Shown: positions 36,805 to 45,821 of the stretch, piece by piece | Position numbering within the stretch: the first letter of the stretch is position 1 | How the letters are laid out: the number at the start of each line of letters is the position of its first letter | From: Amylibacter sp. | Lineage (GTDB): Bacteria > Pseudomonadota > Alphaproteobacteria > Rhodobacterales > Rhodobacteraceae | Reading direction: 5' to 3' | Assembly (NCBI GenBank): GCA_021775375.1 | Contig: JAJFHY010000254.1 | Coordinates: forward strand, 1 to 45,821 | DNA: 45,821 nucleotides | Made by a program: the position numbers and the translations under genes | Notes under the pieces: generated by a model | Seen by the model: the letters and a program-made list of their open reading frames with translations, nothing else | Databases searched by the model: none | What the model was told of the DNA's origin: nothing

Positions 36805-39711
36805 ATGGGAGCATCAGCCAGATCCGGATTTGAAAGCAGATTAACCGAAGAGATAGAGGGAGAAATCATGTTCGATTCCTTTTCTCGTGGCAGATATGCG
36901 ACTGACGCCTCGTTTTACCAAATGATGCCGGTTGGTGTGATTATCCCCAAAAGTATCGAAGATATTGAAGCCTGCATAACAGCTGCCAGAAGTGATAACA
37001 TTTCTATCCTTGCCCGCGGCGGTGGAACCTCCCAATGCGGTCAAACTGTTAATAATTCGTTGGTTATTGATAATACAAAATATCTGAACCGCATTCTTGA
37101 ACTTGATGTCGAAAATGCCCGATGCGTTGTGGAGCCGGGCATCGTTCTGGATGAACTGAACCGTGTCCTAAAACCGCATGGCCTGTGGTTTCCTGTAGAT
37201 GTCTCGACCGCATCACGGGCAACAATTGGCGGCATGGCAGGCAATAACTCCTGCGGTGGCCGTTCCATTCGCTATGGTATTATGAGGGATAACGTGCTCT
37301 CGATTGATGCCATTCTAGCCAATGGAGACAAAAAGCATTTCGGTATCGTCGAAGAAACCGCAACTGCACACTGCCCGCTTACAACAAACATGCTTTCTCT
37401 GGGTCAGATGAACGCAGACGAAATTGCTAAACGCTTTCCAAATGTTATACGCCGTGTTGGGGGCTATAATATCGATGCTTTAACACCCAATGCTGCACCC
37501 AATAACCTTGCGCACCTTCTGGTAGGGTCCGAGGGAACCCTTGCGTATTCAACCGCGATTGAACTCAAGCTCTCAAAATTGGTAACAAACAAGGTGATGG
37601 GGCTGTGCCATTTTCCAACCTTTTATCAGGCAATGGATGCAACACAACATCTCGTAAAACTTGGCGTGCTTGGCGTAGAATTGATAGATGCCACAATGAT
37701 TGCACTCGCCCGTGATATCGCGGTTTTCAAACCAACGGTTGAACAATTCGTGCGCGGAAATCCAGAGGCCCTGTTGCTTGTAGAGTTTGCCGAAGAAACT
37801 GAAGCTGGAAATCTACAAAAGCTGAACGATCTCGATGAAGCCATGGGCGCACTTGGCTTTTCATGGAAAGGTGAAGGCAAGAATTGGGGAGGCGTGGTGC
37901 AACTTACTGAAAGCGCACATCAAAATGCCATTACAGAAATGCGCAAATCTGGCCTAAACATCATGATGTCGATGAAAAGTGAGGGAAAGCCCGTTTCCTT
38001 TGTTGAAGACTGCGCAGTCGAATTACCTGACCTTGCAGAATATACGGCTGGTCTTACGGATATATTTGCAAAACACGGCACCAAAGGTACATGGTATGCC
38101 CACGCTTCTGTCGGGTGCCTTCATGTGCGTCCTGTTCTTAACCTAAGATTGGATCAGGATGTCAAAACCATGCGGTCCATTGCCGAGGAAGCATTTGAGC
38201 TGGTTCGTGAATACAAAGGTTCGCATTCTGGTGAACATGGTGATGGTATTGTCCGTTCAGAATTTCACGAGCAAATGTTCGGAAAGCAAATCACCGACGC
38301 ATTTGGTGCCGTCAAAAAACAATTTGACCCAGATACGACATTCAATCCTGGTAAGATTGTTGCGGCGCCGAAAATGGATGATCGGTCCCTATTTCGATAC
38401 CACACAAACTACAGGGTACAAGAGTTTGATACGGCTATGGATTGGTCTGACTGGTCTGGTGCTGCAGGTGGATTTCAGGGTGCGGTCGAGATGTGCAACA
38501 ATAATGGAATGTGCCGCAAGTTAAAGGGCGGAACCATGTGTCCGTCTTTTAGGGTAACACGCAACGAAAAAGATCTCACCCGGGGGCGAGCCAATACGCT
38601 AAGATTGGCAATCTCAGGTCAGTTGGGTGACGATGCATTTTCTTCTGATGAAATGATGGAAACCATGAAGCTTTGCGTTTCATGCAAAGGGTGTAAACGC
38701 GAGTGTCCAACGGGCGTAGATATGGCACGAATGAAAATAGAAGTACTTGCAGCCCGAGCCCGCAAGAACGGCATTTCGCTTCATGATAGATTAATCGCTT
38801 ATATGCCGCGTTACGCCCCCATCGTGTCAAAATTTCCGTGGTTCATGAATATACGTAATAATGTACCGGGCCTTGCTAAAGTTCTGGAACGCCCAACTGG
38901 TTTCACAGCCAAACGCGCCCTGCCCCATTGGCATTCGCGCCCATTCAAAGACACCGAATACACAACCGATGGCAATCCTTCAGTCGTTATCTTTGCGGAT
39001 AGTTTTAATCGCTATTTTGAACCGGACAACCTGCGTTCCGCTGCAAATGTTTTGCAAGCCGCAGGGCTTTTTGTTGAAGTTGCAAAGCCACTTGACCAAG
39101 GACGCCCACTTTGTTCTGGCCGGACCTTTCTTTCTGTCGGGCTTGTGGAAGAAGCAAAGTCTGAAGCGCGACGCCTTATTGAAAGCCTGCTGCCATACGC
39201 AAAACGTGGCATTCCAATCATAGGGATTGAGCCCAGTTGTTTACTGACATTAAGGGATGAAATACCGGCACTTTTACCGGGAGACGAAACCGCATTGATT
39301 TCTGAAAATGCTTTCATGCTGGAAGAATATATCGCTAAACAAATAGAGCTTGATGCATTCAAACTTCAATTAAAATCACCGGCAAACAAATTGCTTTTAC
39401 ACGGCCACTGCCACCAAAAAGCATTTGGAATGATGTCTGATATAGAAATGACCCTAGCCCTGCTACCAGATACTGATATCGAAACAGTTCAATCAGGGTG
39501 CTGTGGCATGGCAGGATCATTCGGCTACGGTGTTGATACGCATGAAGTATCCATGAAGATGGCTGAACTTGATCTGCTACCAGCCGTTCGTGCAGCAGAT
39601 GAAGATACAATCATTGTAGCAGACGGTATATCGTGCAGACATCAGATATCCGGCGGCACTAAACAGAATGCAATGCACGTAGCCCGCATTCTTGAGCTGG
39701 CATTAAAATAA
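36805..39711 (+). CDS. FAD-binding and 4Fe-4S fusion dehydrogenase (GlcD/GlcF-like, D-2-hydroxyacid dehydrogenase/YdiJ-like)
   Basis: 968 aa; PCMH FAD domain 'ILARGGGTSQCGQTVNNSLVID', 'GNNSCGGRSIRYG'; 'CVSCKGCKRECPTGVDM' Fe-S motif; C-terminal CCG domain 'HGHCHQKAFG...GCCGMAGSFGY'. Confidence 0.88.
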   Translation: MGASARSGFESRLTEEIEGEIMFDSFSRGRYATDASFYQMMPVGVIIPKSIEDIEACITAARSDNISILARGGGTSQCGQTVNNSLVIDNTKYLNRILELDVENARCVVEPGIVLDELNRVLKPHGLWFPVDVSTASRATIGGMAGNNSCGGRSIRYGIMRDNVLSIDAILANGDKKHFGIVEETATAHCPLTTNMLSLGQMNADEIAKRFPNVIRRVGGYNIDALTPNAAPNNLAHLLVGSEGTLAYSTAIELKLSKLVTNKVMGLCHFPTFYQAMDATQHLVKLGVLGVELIDATMIALARDIAVFKPTVEQFVRGNPEALLLVEFAEETEAGNLQKLNDLDEAMGALGFSWKGEGKNWGGVVQLTESAHQNAITEMRKSGLNIMMSMKSEGKPVSFVEDCAVELPDLAEYTAGLTDIFAKHGTKGTWYAHASVGCLHVRPVLNLRLDQDVKTMRSIAEEAFELVREYKGSHSGEHGDGIVRSEFHEQMFGKQITDAFGAVKKQFDPDTTFNPGKIVAAPKMDDRSLFRYHTNYRVQEFDTAMDWSDWSGAAGGFQGAVEMCNNNGMCRKLKGGTMCPSFRVTRNEKDLTRGRANTLRLAISGQLGDDAFSSDEMMETMKLCVSCKGCKRECPTGVDMARMKIEVLAARARKNGISLHDRLIAYMPRYAPIVSKFPWFMNIRNNVPGLAKVLERPTGFTAKRALPHWHSRPFKDTEYTTDGNPSVVIFADSFNRYFEPDNLRSAANVLQAAGLFVEVAKPLDQGRPLCSGRTFLSVGLVEEAKSEARRLIESLLPYAKRGIPIIGIEPSCLLTLRDEIPALLPGDETALISENAFMLEEYIAKQIELDAFKLQLKSPANKLLLHGHCHQKAFGMMSDIEMTLALLPDTDIETVQSGCCGMAGSFGYGVDTHEVSMKMAELDLLPAVRAADEDTIIVADGISCRHQISGGTKQNAMHVARILELALK

Positions 39712-39734
39712 GATATGAGTTAGGAAATAGCCTT

Positions 39735-40421
39735 ATGAATGCATCAGAATCCATAACACGACCTTCACTTCATATAGAGCTTCTTGGCCGCCTGCGCGAT
39801 CTTATCATAGAAGGCGTTTTACCACCCGGCACCAAAGTTCCCGAACGTGAGCTGTGCGAGCGCTACGGCGTTTCCCGTACACCGATGCGTGAGGCACTTA
39901 AGGTACTGGCCGTTGATGGTCTGGTTTGGCTGGAGCCCAACCGGGGTGCCTGGGTGAGCAAAATCACCATTAAAGATCTGGAAGAAGTATTTCCTGTTAT
40001 GGGAGCATTGGAAGCGCTTTCTGGCGAACTGGCCTGCGAGCACATCACAGATGATCAGGTAAATGCGATCAGAAAACTACATCTTGAGATGATCGAGCAC
40101 TACAAACTACGTGACCTCGCCAAATATTTTCAGGCTAATCAAGCTATTCACGAAGCAATATTGGAAGCAGCAAACAACTCGGAACTGACAACGATGTATC
40201 GATCTTTGGCTGCACGCGTAAGACGCACAAGATATCTTGCCAACATGACCGATGAACGCTGGGAGAAAGCTGTCGAAGAACATGAACAAATACTTTCCGC
40301 ACTGGAAAATCGCCACGGTGCCGAGCTTGCCCAAATTCTTCGCCAGCATCTAAAGAGCAAATTCGAAACCGTGCGCAACTGGTTGAATAGCGATCAAAGA
40401 GTGAAACAATTAACGGAATGA
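39735..40421 (+). CDS. GntR-family (FCD) transcriptional regulator
   Basis: 'LRDLIIEGVLPPGTKVPERELCERYGVSRTPMREALKVLAVDGLVWLEPNRGAWV' HTH. Confidence 0.93.
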   Translation: MNASESITRPSLHIELLGRLRDLIIEGVLPPGTKVPERELCERYGVSRTPMREALKVLAVDGLVWLEPNRGAWVSKITIKDLEEVFPVMGALEALSGELACEHITDDQVNAIRKLHLEMIEHYKLRDLAKYFQANQAIHEAILEAANNSELTTMYRSLAARVRRTRYLANMTDERWEKAVEEHEQILSALENRHGAELAQILRQHLKSKFETVRNWLNSDQRVKQLTE

Positions 40422-40479
40422 TTTGAGCAAGGTTAATAAGTAGGTTGCATATTTTCTCTCTTCTAAAGCTTAACCATGA

Positions 40480-41187
40480 TCAGACCGAACGGGTAATACC
40501 GCCATCAACACGGATGTTCTGACCGGTGATATAGGCGCCGCCTTTTGAGGCGAGGAAAGCCACGGTTGCTGCAATTTCATCATACGAACTTCCGTAACGA
40601 CCCATCGGTATCTTGGCCATGAAATCTGCATTTTCCGGCAGGCTGTCGATAAAGCCCGGCAGCACGTTGTTCATTCGCACATTGTCGGCGGCATATTTGT
40701 CGGCAAACAGTTTGCTGTAGGCTGCCAGCCCTGCGCGCATCACACCCGAAGTTGGAAAAACCGGATCAGGCTCGAAAGCGGCGAAGGTCGAGATGTTGAT
40801 GATCGTGCCCGACTTTTGCTTGATCATGATCGGCGCCACCAAACGGGTCGCCCGCACAGCATTTAGGAAATAAACATCCATACCGGTGTGCCAATCTTCA
40901 TCGGAAATATCCAGGATCGGCGCACGCGGGCCATGACCAGCCGAATTCACCAGCACGTCAACACGGCCCCATTTGTCCATGGTGGCATCGACCAGGCGCT
41001 TCAAATCATCGTTCGACTGGTTCGAGCCGGTGACACCGATGCCGCCCAATTCCTTGGCCAGCGCTTCACCCTTGCCTGACGAGGACAGAATGGCAACGTT
41101 GAACCCGTCTGCGGCCAGACGGCGCGCGCTGTCAGCACCCATGCCACTTCCGCCTGCAGTGATTATCGCAACTTTGTTGTCAGCCAT
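40480..41187 (-). CDS. Short-chain dehydrogenase/reductase
   Basis: 'AIITAGGSGMGADSARRLAADGF', 'NSAG', 'GAYITGQNIRVDGG'; start trimmed to MADNKVAI (41187). Confidence 0.88.
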   Translation of the reverse strand: MADNKVAIITAGGSGMGADSARRLAADGFNVAILSSSGKGEALAKELGGIGVTGSNQSNDDLKRLVDATMDKWGRVDVLVNSAGHGPRAPILDISDEDWHTGMDVYFLNAVRATRLVAPIMIKQKSGTIINISTFAAFEPDPVFPTSGVMRAGLAAYSKLFADKYAADNVRMNNVLPGFIDSLPENADFMAKIPMGRYGSSYDEIAATVAFLASKGGAYITGQNIRVDGGITRSV

Positions 41188-41264
41188 TTTATGTCTCCAT
41201 TTGCATTCGTTGGTTTTGTCTGAGACCAGCATGGGGTTATTCAGGCAATTTGACTAATCAATTA

Positions 41265-41292
41265 TTCTACTTTAACTCTGTAGAAATTCTAC
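41265..41292. promoter_or_regulatory. Three alternating half-sites TTCTAC-N9-GTAGAA-N1-TTCTAC
   Basis: Directly visible in the divergent SDR/LysR intergenic region, 20 nt upstream of the LysR start. Confidence 0.55.
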
Positions 41293-41311
41293 ACTCAGAA
41301 CCGAAAACGTC

Positions 41312-42184
41312 ATGAGAAATATGCCACCGTTGAATTCCCTGAAAGCCTTCGAAGCGTCAGGACGCCATCTGAACTTCCGCCTCGCAGCTGATGAATTAGG
41401 CGTTACTCCGGGGGCTGTTGCACAGCACGTGCGCGCTCTTGAAGTTCTTCTAAAGATCAAACTTTTCGAGCGGCATGCGCGGGGGCTAGCGCTGACCGAT
41501 GAAGGCCGCAGGTACCTTCCACCTATACGCCGCGCCTTTGATCTGATTACCGAGGCCACAGATAACCTTGCTCCGCGTGATACCGTTGTAACGATCAGCT
41601 CTACTCCGTCTTTTGCCACAAGATGGCTGGTACCAAGGCTGGGCACATTTACCGAGGATCACCCGGATATCCGTGTTCGGCTGGATGCCTCGAGCGCCCT
41701 CGCCAATTTTCAAACAGATGGTGTCGACATTGCAATCCGGCAAGGGAAACCTCCCTTTGGGCCGGGGCTTGTCGCTGAACCTCTGTTCGCTTCGGAATTG
41801 ATCGCGATATGCCATCCCGACCTGATGACGGGCCCGCACCCGATATCTTCACCGGAAGATTTGCGGTATCACACTTTGCTAGAGGACACACACGGCCAGT
41901 GGCCATTGTTTCTAGAGAAAGCTCTGGCGGGAACGCGGGTTTCAGACATGAAAACCACAAACTTCAGCCAAACATCTATGGCCATTGATGCCGCTATTGC
42001 GCGCCAAGGTATCGCCCTTACGAACCGGACATTTGTCGCGGCAGACCTCGAAGCCAAACGCCTTTGCCAACCATTTGCGTTTTCGGTGACGACCGAGGAA
42101 GGCTACTACGTGGTTGCCCCGAGAGAGCCACGCACACCCGGTCTCGTCGCTGTCATAAGAAAATGGCTTGCCGAGCAGACGTAG
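41312..42184 (+). CDS. LysR-family regulator (GcvA-like)
   Basis: 'LNSLKAFEASGRHLNFRLAADELGVTPGAVAQHVRALEVLLKIKLFERHARGLALTDEG'. Confidence 0.93.
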   Translation: MRNMPPLNSLKAFEASGRHLNFRLAADELGVTPGAVAQHVRALEVLLKIKLFERHARGLALTDEGRRYLPPIRRAFDLITEATDNLAPRDTVVTISSTPSFATRWLVPRLGTFTEDHPDIRVRLDASSALANFQTDGVDIAIRQGKPPFGPGLVAEPLFASELIAICHPDLMTGPHPISSPEDLRYHTLLEDTHGQWPLFLEKALAGTRVSDMKTTNFSQTSMAIDAAIARQGIALTNRTFVAADLEAKRLCQPFAFSVTTEEGYYVVAPREPRTPGLVAVIRKWLAEQT

Positions 42185-42376
42185 ACGGCTGTGTTGGTAT
42201 TAAAGTATCACCGCGATTTATTCTGTAATCTTTATGGCAGTATAAGATGGTGATAAAAATGAAGAATGATCGAAATGTAAGCAGGACAAATCCAGTTTGG
42301 ATTGCAAAACAGTAACCTGCGATTATCACGTGGCAATTCCGTATGGAAACGCTGTAAAAAAGGGATCGGGGTCGGT

Positions 42377-42395
42377 GGCGGACAGACAGTCCGCC
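42377..42395. terminator. Hairpin GGCGGAC-AGACA-GTCCGCC
   Basis: Perfect 7-bp stem followed by an A/T-rich stretch (TAATTAAATATTTAA) in the intergenic region after the LysR gene. Confidence 0.4.
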
Positions 42396-42678
42396 TAATT
42401 AAATATTTAACTAATTGTATTTTATTAATTATTTTAATAAACATAGTATAGATACCACACCTAATACCACATCAGATTAACATAAATGGGTTTTCTGCGT
42501 CTCTTACGTTAGTATTTGATATGATAGGTAACCTTTTTCAAATTTACGTTCTTTCAAAAATTTGATAATTAATAACCTACTTCATGGCTTAGAAGATCGA
42601 CGATTCTATGACGCCATAAATTGTCCCTTATATGATTAATATAACACCAAACAAGTATGACTGTTTGGAGTGGCGGGC

Positions 42679-42849
42679 TCAACTGATCAACGCAACACAC
42701 TGTGCAAACTTCTCAACCGGTGTTTGATATTGCAAGGTCTTTCTGTGCCTTTTGTTTAGCTACCTAGAAATGGCACTAAGTTTTGCTTGTGAATGGACAA
42801 TCAGATCGGTTCCAAGTGGCAGATATTGTCTGAGCAAACGGTTAGTGTA
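42679..42849 (-). pseudogene. C-terminal remnant of an IS30-family transposase with an in-frame TAG
   Basis: Minus-strand translation YTNRLLRQYLPLGTDLIVHSQAKLSAISR*LNKRHRKTLQYQTPVEKFAQCVALIS* matches the IS30 C-terminal pattern (NGLLRQYxPKGTDLxxHSQxxLxxxxxxLNxRPRKTLxxxTPxExF); the rest of the transposase is not recognisable upstream. Confidence 0.8.
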
Positions 42850-43256
42850 ATCAATGATCAGATTGAGAACTGGCGTGAGCGTTTCTACGTCAACGAACGC
42901 TTCCAATTCTTGCCGTATCTGATCCGTAAATCTGGACAGCTCTTCACCAATGAGCGAGCTATGAACAAGCATTGATTGGATGAGGTGAGCATTTCGATGG
43001 CGCGTTCACAATAGCGGTTCAGCAGATATTGCAATCTTGCTATCGATGTTTCCCCTTCGGCGGGCGTGCAAATGTAAGAAAATGCCAGAGCGATCAGCGC
43101 TAGTTGGCGAACTAGTGTCCTATGTGGAATGGGAAACTGAAGTACAGTATAGGCCAAGGCAAGGGCGGCTAGCAAGCTTCGTGTAGCCCACGGCATACCC
43201 TACTAGAAGGAATACCGAAGCTCAAATTAAACATTTGGCTGATAGCAAAGAACGTT

Positions 43257-43616
43257 ATGAACATTGCTTCCCAAATGGTACTGTGGGGATTGTTTGATGA
43301 CTATGGCCCTTTCACAAGCATTACAACCATGGATGACGTGAGAGAGGCTTATCATGCTTCATTGCGCAACTGGAACACGCTGGTTGACTTACACGGCGAA
43401 GACAGCCCAGAGGCAAAGCATTTCCAGCAAGGCACGGTTAATGTGCTCATGCAGCGCGAGGGTGATGCAGCACAAGCATTACTAGAAATTGAACCGGTAA
43501 CGCCTGTTGAATTGTTGTGTAAGATTGTAGCCGTAAAGAATGGTGATGCTGATTTCATTCACGAAAACGGGATACTGCTTTTAGACCAAGCAAGACGGCT
43601 ATTGAGCTCGACATGA
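43257..43616 (+). CDS. Hypothetical protein, 119 aa
   Basis: Intact ORF with plausible soluble composition, ending 5 nt from the convergent RTX gene; no family recognised. Confidence 0.45.
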   Translation: MNIASQMVLWGLFDDYGPFTSITTMDDVREAYHASLRNWNTLVDLHGEDSPEAKHFQQGTVNVLMQREGDAAQALLEIEPVTPVELLCKIVAVKNGDADFIHENGILLLDQARRLLSST

Positions 43617-43621
43617 AGGTT

Positions 43622-45821
43622 TTACAAAATAAAATCATCAGCACCCATATCTGCAAGCAATGTGTTGCGCAGTAATATGATATCATTGCCGCCCAAATCA
43701 ATGCGAACTTCATTGTTGACCTGCCCCATGACCGCCTGAACGTCAGCGTATGTGGCAAAACCAAAGCTTGATAGATCAACCTGATCGTTACCAAAGTCAT
43801 CGAAATCTAATACATTATCCAGCTCATTACCTGCCAAGAAGACGAAGAGATCGTCACCCGCATCACCGTACAGCCCGTCTGTTCCTGCACCACCGTTAAT
43901 CGTGTCATTGCCATTGCCGCCGCGGATATCATCGTTCCCTCCAGCCCCATTGATACTGTCATTACCGGTGTCACCGAGAATTTTGTTGATACCACTGTTT
44001 CCAGTGATGGTGTCGTCATGGATTGAACCCCTGACATTTTCGATGTCGGTGTAGGTATCGCCTTGGGCATAGCCATTTACGCCCGTGCCAGTCAAATCAA
44101 CGGTTACGCTCGCATCACTGTCGTTATACATCGCCCAGTCAATGCCTGTGCCACCATCCAGCGCATCCGCACCGCGACCGCCAAACAGAAAATCGTTACC
44201 TGCGTCGCCGAAGAGGAAATCGTCGCCGTTGAAGCCACGCAGAATATCGGCCGCGCCCATCCCGTGTATCTCATTCGCGCCCGCCGAGCCTGTGATATTA
44301 TCGCCGCGCATATCGGAACCAATGACGTTTTCGATATTGATTAATGTATCGTTATGCGCCTCACCACCGATGTTCACGCTGGTTACCAGATTAATCGTTT
44401 GGGCATTGGTCGATGAGCTGTAATCGATAGTATCGATACCTGCACCCCCGTCAACCGTGTCACCGCCCGAGCCGCTGGTGAATATATCATCACCGTCGCC
44501 ACCCATCAGTGTATCCACACCTACACCGCCATCAAGTGTGTCATTGCCTACTTCACCATAAAGAGTGTCATCGCCAATACCACCTTTTAGGGTATCATTG
44601 CCTTCGAGGCCCTTGATCAAGTTGTTCTTAATATCCCCGTCTAATATATCGTTACCGATAGTACCAAGATGCGCCATCGTAAATACAACACGCATTATTT
44701 CGTAGTCTTGGGTAAAATTGAGAGTAACACCTTGCGCGATTTCGACGGGTACCAATGTTTCTTCCAGCAGAAGAGAATAGAGCGTAGCTTCCGCACTTTG
44801 GTCAAATCCAGAACCAAAATTTGCGGCAGATGTTAAATCCAACACGCCATACTTATCGCGCCAATCTGACTCTACGTAAGTGGTAAGGCTTGTCACTTCG
44901 ACAGAATAATAGTCATACACTGATCCAGCGATAGAAATGTCTGTGCTGTAGCTTCCCGTGATATCATTCACTGATGCGTATAAAACAATTTCGTTCTCAT
45001 CTTCGAACGCATTGATATTGATATCCGCGCTCCGGGAATTGTTTTGATATCCGTTTAATACTTTCTTGCCGACAATGTTTTCCGATAAGAGCTTAAACAT
45101 AGCCCCTCCTGCTAGAATTTGAGTATACCCGTTAGGGTCTCCACTATAGCCATCCGCAGTTTGAGTTGTGAGTTTGCCTGCATGGGTGGAGCCCAAAAGC
45201 TCCATTGTATAGGCAGTAACAGCATCAACACCCGCGCCTGCCAATTCTGAGAATAACTGTATGATCGCGGAAGGGAGTTGGGCTCCATAGTCAAAATTAT
45301 TTTCTAATCTTGCTTGATAATCTGTCTCGAAATTCTCATCGGTTCTCGCATTGAAATTCGCATTTGAAACTGTGAAACTTGTTTCAGTCTCATATAGGTT
45401 CTTTGCCTCGTCACGTGTAAGAGACGCAATACTCGCCCCTGCAAGGATGTCGAATTGTTTGCCAATTAAGCCGAGGTCAGCAGCGCGGGTTTCCCAGACA
45501 TTTACAGCGTCGCTTATCAAATGCCCATTAGAAGATTCGCTTAGGCCATCATCCAACGATGCATAGGTTTGTACATATCGCTGCCAAAGCAGTGTATCCA
45601 CTGCATCAATACCAGCGGCATCAAACTGATTTGCAAAAACAGCCGTATCGTCGAAAGAACCAGAGAATGGATCGCTAGGGGTATCTAACTGGAATCGTCC
45701 CATTTGCACCGCAATGTGGGGAGCAATACCCTCCAAATTTGTACCGTTCGCATTCAAATCACCGGTAGTTTTAGCAATTTCTGATGCAATCGAATTGTAG
45801 AGTTTCCCAAGACTAGTAACG
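43622..45821 (-). CDS. RTX-type calcium-binding secreted protein, N-terminus beyond right edge
   Basis: Multiple GGxGxDxLxG nonapeptides (GLEGNDTLKGGIGDDTLYGEVGNDTLDGGVGVDTLMGGDGDDIF and two more blocks). The annotated start at 45757 is a TTG; the frame stays open to 45821 (VTSLGKLYNSIASEIAKTTGDL). Confidence 0.88.
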   Translation of the reverse strand, partial: VTSLGKLYNSIASEIAKTTGDLNANGTNLEGIAPHIAVQMGRFQLDTPSDPFSGSFDDTAVFANQFDAAGIDAVDTLLWQRYVQTYASLDDGLSESSNGHLISDAVNVWETRAADLGLIGKQFDILAGASIASLTRDEAKNLYETETSFTVSNANFNARTDENFETDYQARLENNFDYGAQLPSAIIQLFSELAGAGVDAVTAYTMELLGSTHAGKLTTQTADGYSGDPNGYTQILAGGAMFKLLSENIVGKKVLNGYQNNSRSADININAFEDENEIVLYASVNDITGSYSTDISIAGSVYDYYSVEVTSLTTYVESDWRDKYGVLDLTSAANFGSGFDQSAEATLYSLLLEETLVPVEIAQGVTLNFTQDYEIMRVVFTMAHLGTIGNDILDGDIKNNLIKGLEGNDTLKGGIGDDTLYGEVGNDTLDGGVGVDTLMGGDGDDIFTSGSGGDTVDGGAGIDTIDYSSSTNAQTINLVTSVNIGGEAHNDTLINIENVIGSDMRGDNITGSAGANEIHGMGAADILRGFNGDDFLFGDAGNDFLFGGRGADALDGGTGIDWAMYNDSDASVTVDLTGTGVNGYAQGDTYTDIENVRGSIHDDTITGNSGINKILGDTGNDSINGAGGNDDIRGGNGNDTINGGAGTDGLYGDAGDDLFVFLAGNELDNVLDFDDFGNDQVDLSSFGFATYADVQAVMGQVNNEVRIDLGGNDIILLRNTLLADMGADDFIL

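Noticed and set aside
42885-43196. 103-aa minus-strand ORF in the IS remnant region
   Set aside because: Overlaps another ORF out of frame, no recognisable family; could be random or decayed sequence.
43807-44344. Additional ORFs in other frames of the RTX repeat region
   Set aside because: Repeat-derived shadow frames of the RTX gene.
43838-44640. Direct DNA repeats as a CRISPR or tandem array
   Set aside because: The periodicity is explained by coding of RTX nonapeptides; units are degenerate and there are no spacer-repeat structures.

Overview
The window looks like an alphaproteobacterial chromosome segment; a marine Rhodobacterales-like origin is an inference from gene content only. Five blocks are visible. 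(1) 1-16740: an almost complete aryl-polyene (APE) operon on the minus strand, in the order C-D-E-F-G-H-I-J-[ammonia-lyase]-K-L-M-[flavin halogenase-like]-N-O-P-Q-R, with a divergent Sfp-type phosphopantetheinyl transferase. (2) 16782-23816: a LacI regulator, a tripartite tricarboxylate transporter (TctA/B/C), an acylating aldehyde dehydrogenase and an acyl-CoA ligase. These resemble SauS/SauT of sulfoacetate catabolism, and a perfect LacI-family operator lies upstream. (3) 24113-30377: a PhnZ/TmpB-like HD-domain oxygenase, a ureidoglycolate-lyase-like cupin, a LysR regulator, a non-pyrrolysine MttB-family methyltransferase and a dimethylglycine-dehydrogenase-like FAD/GcvT protein. The predicted chemistry suggests use of a quaternary amine or aminophosphonate. 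(4) 30466-42184: a TRAP transporter operon with a CoA-transferase, an enoyl-CoA hydratase and an aminotransferase. It is divergent from a 968-aa FAD/Fe-S hydroxyacid dehydrogenase plus a GntR regulator, with a 20-bp palindrome between them, followed by an SDR/LysR divergent pair. (5) 42185-45821: a gene-poor stretch with a decayed IS30-family transposase fragment, a small orphan ORF and a large RTX protein that runs off the right edge. I saw no CRISPR array, rRNA or tRNA. All functional names come from reading motifs and family resemblance; no database search was run.
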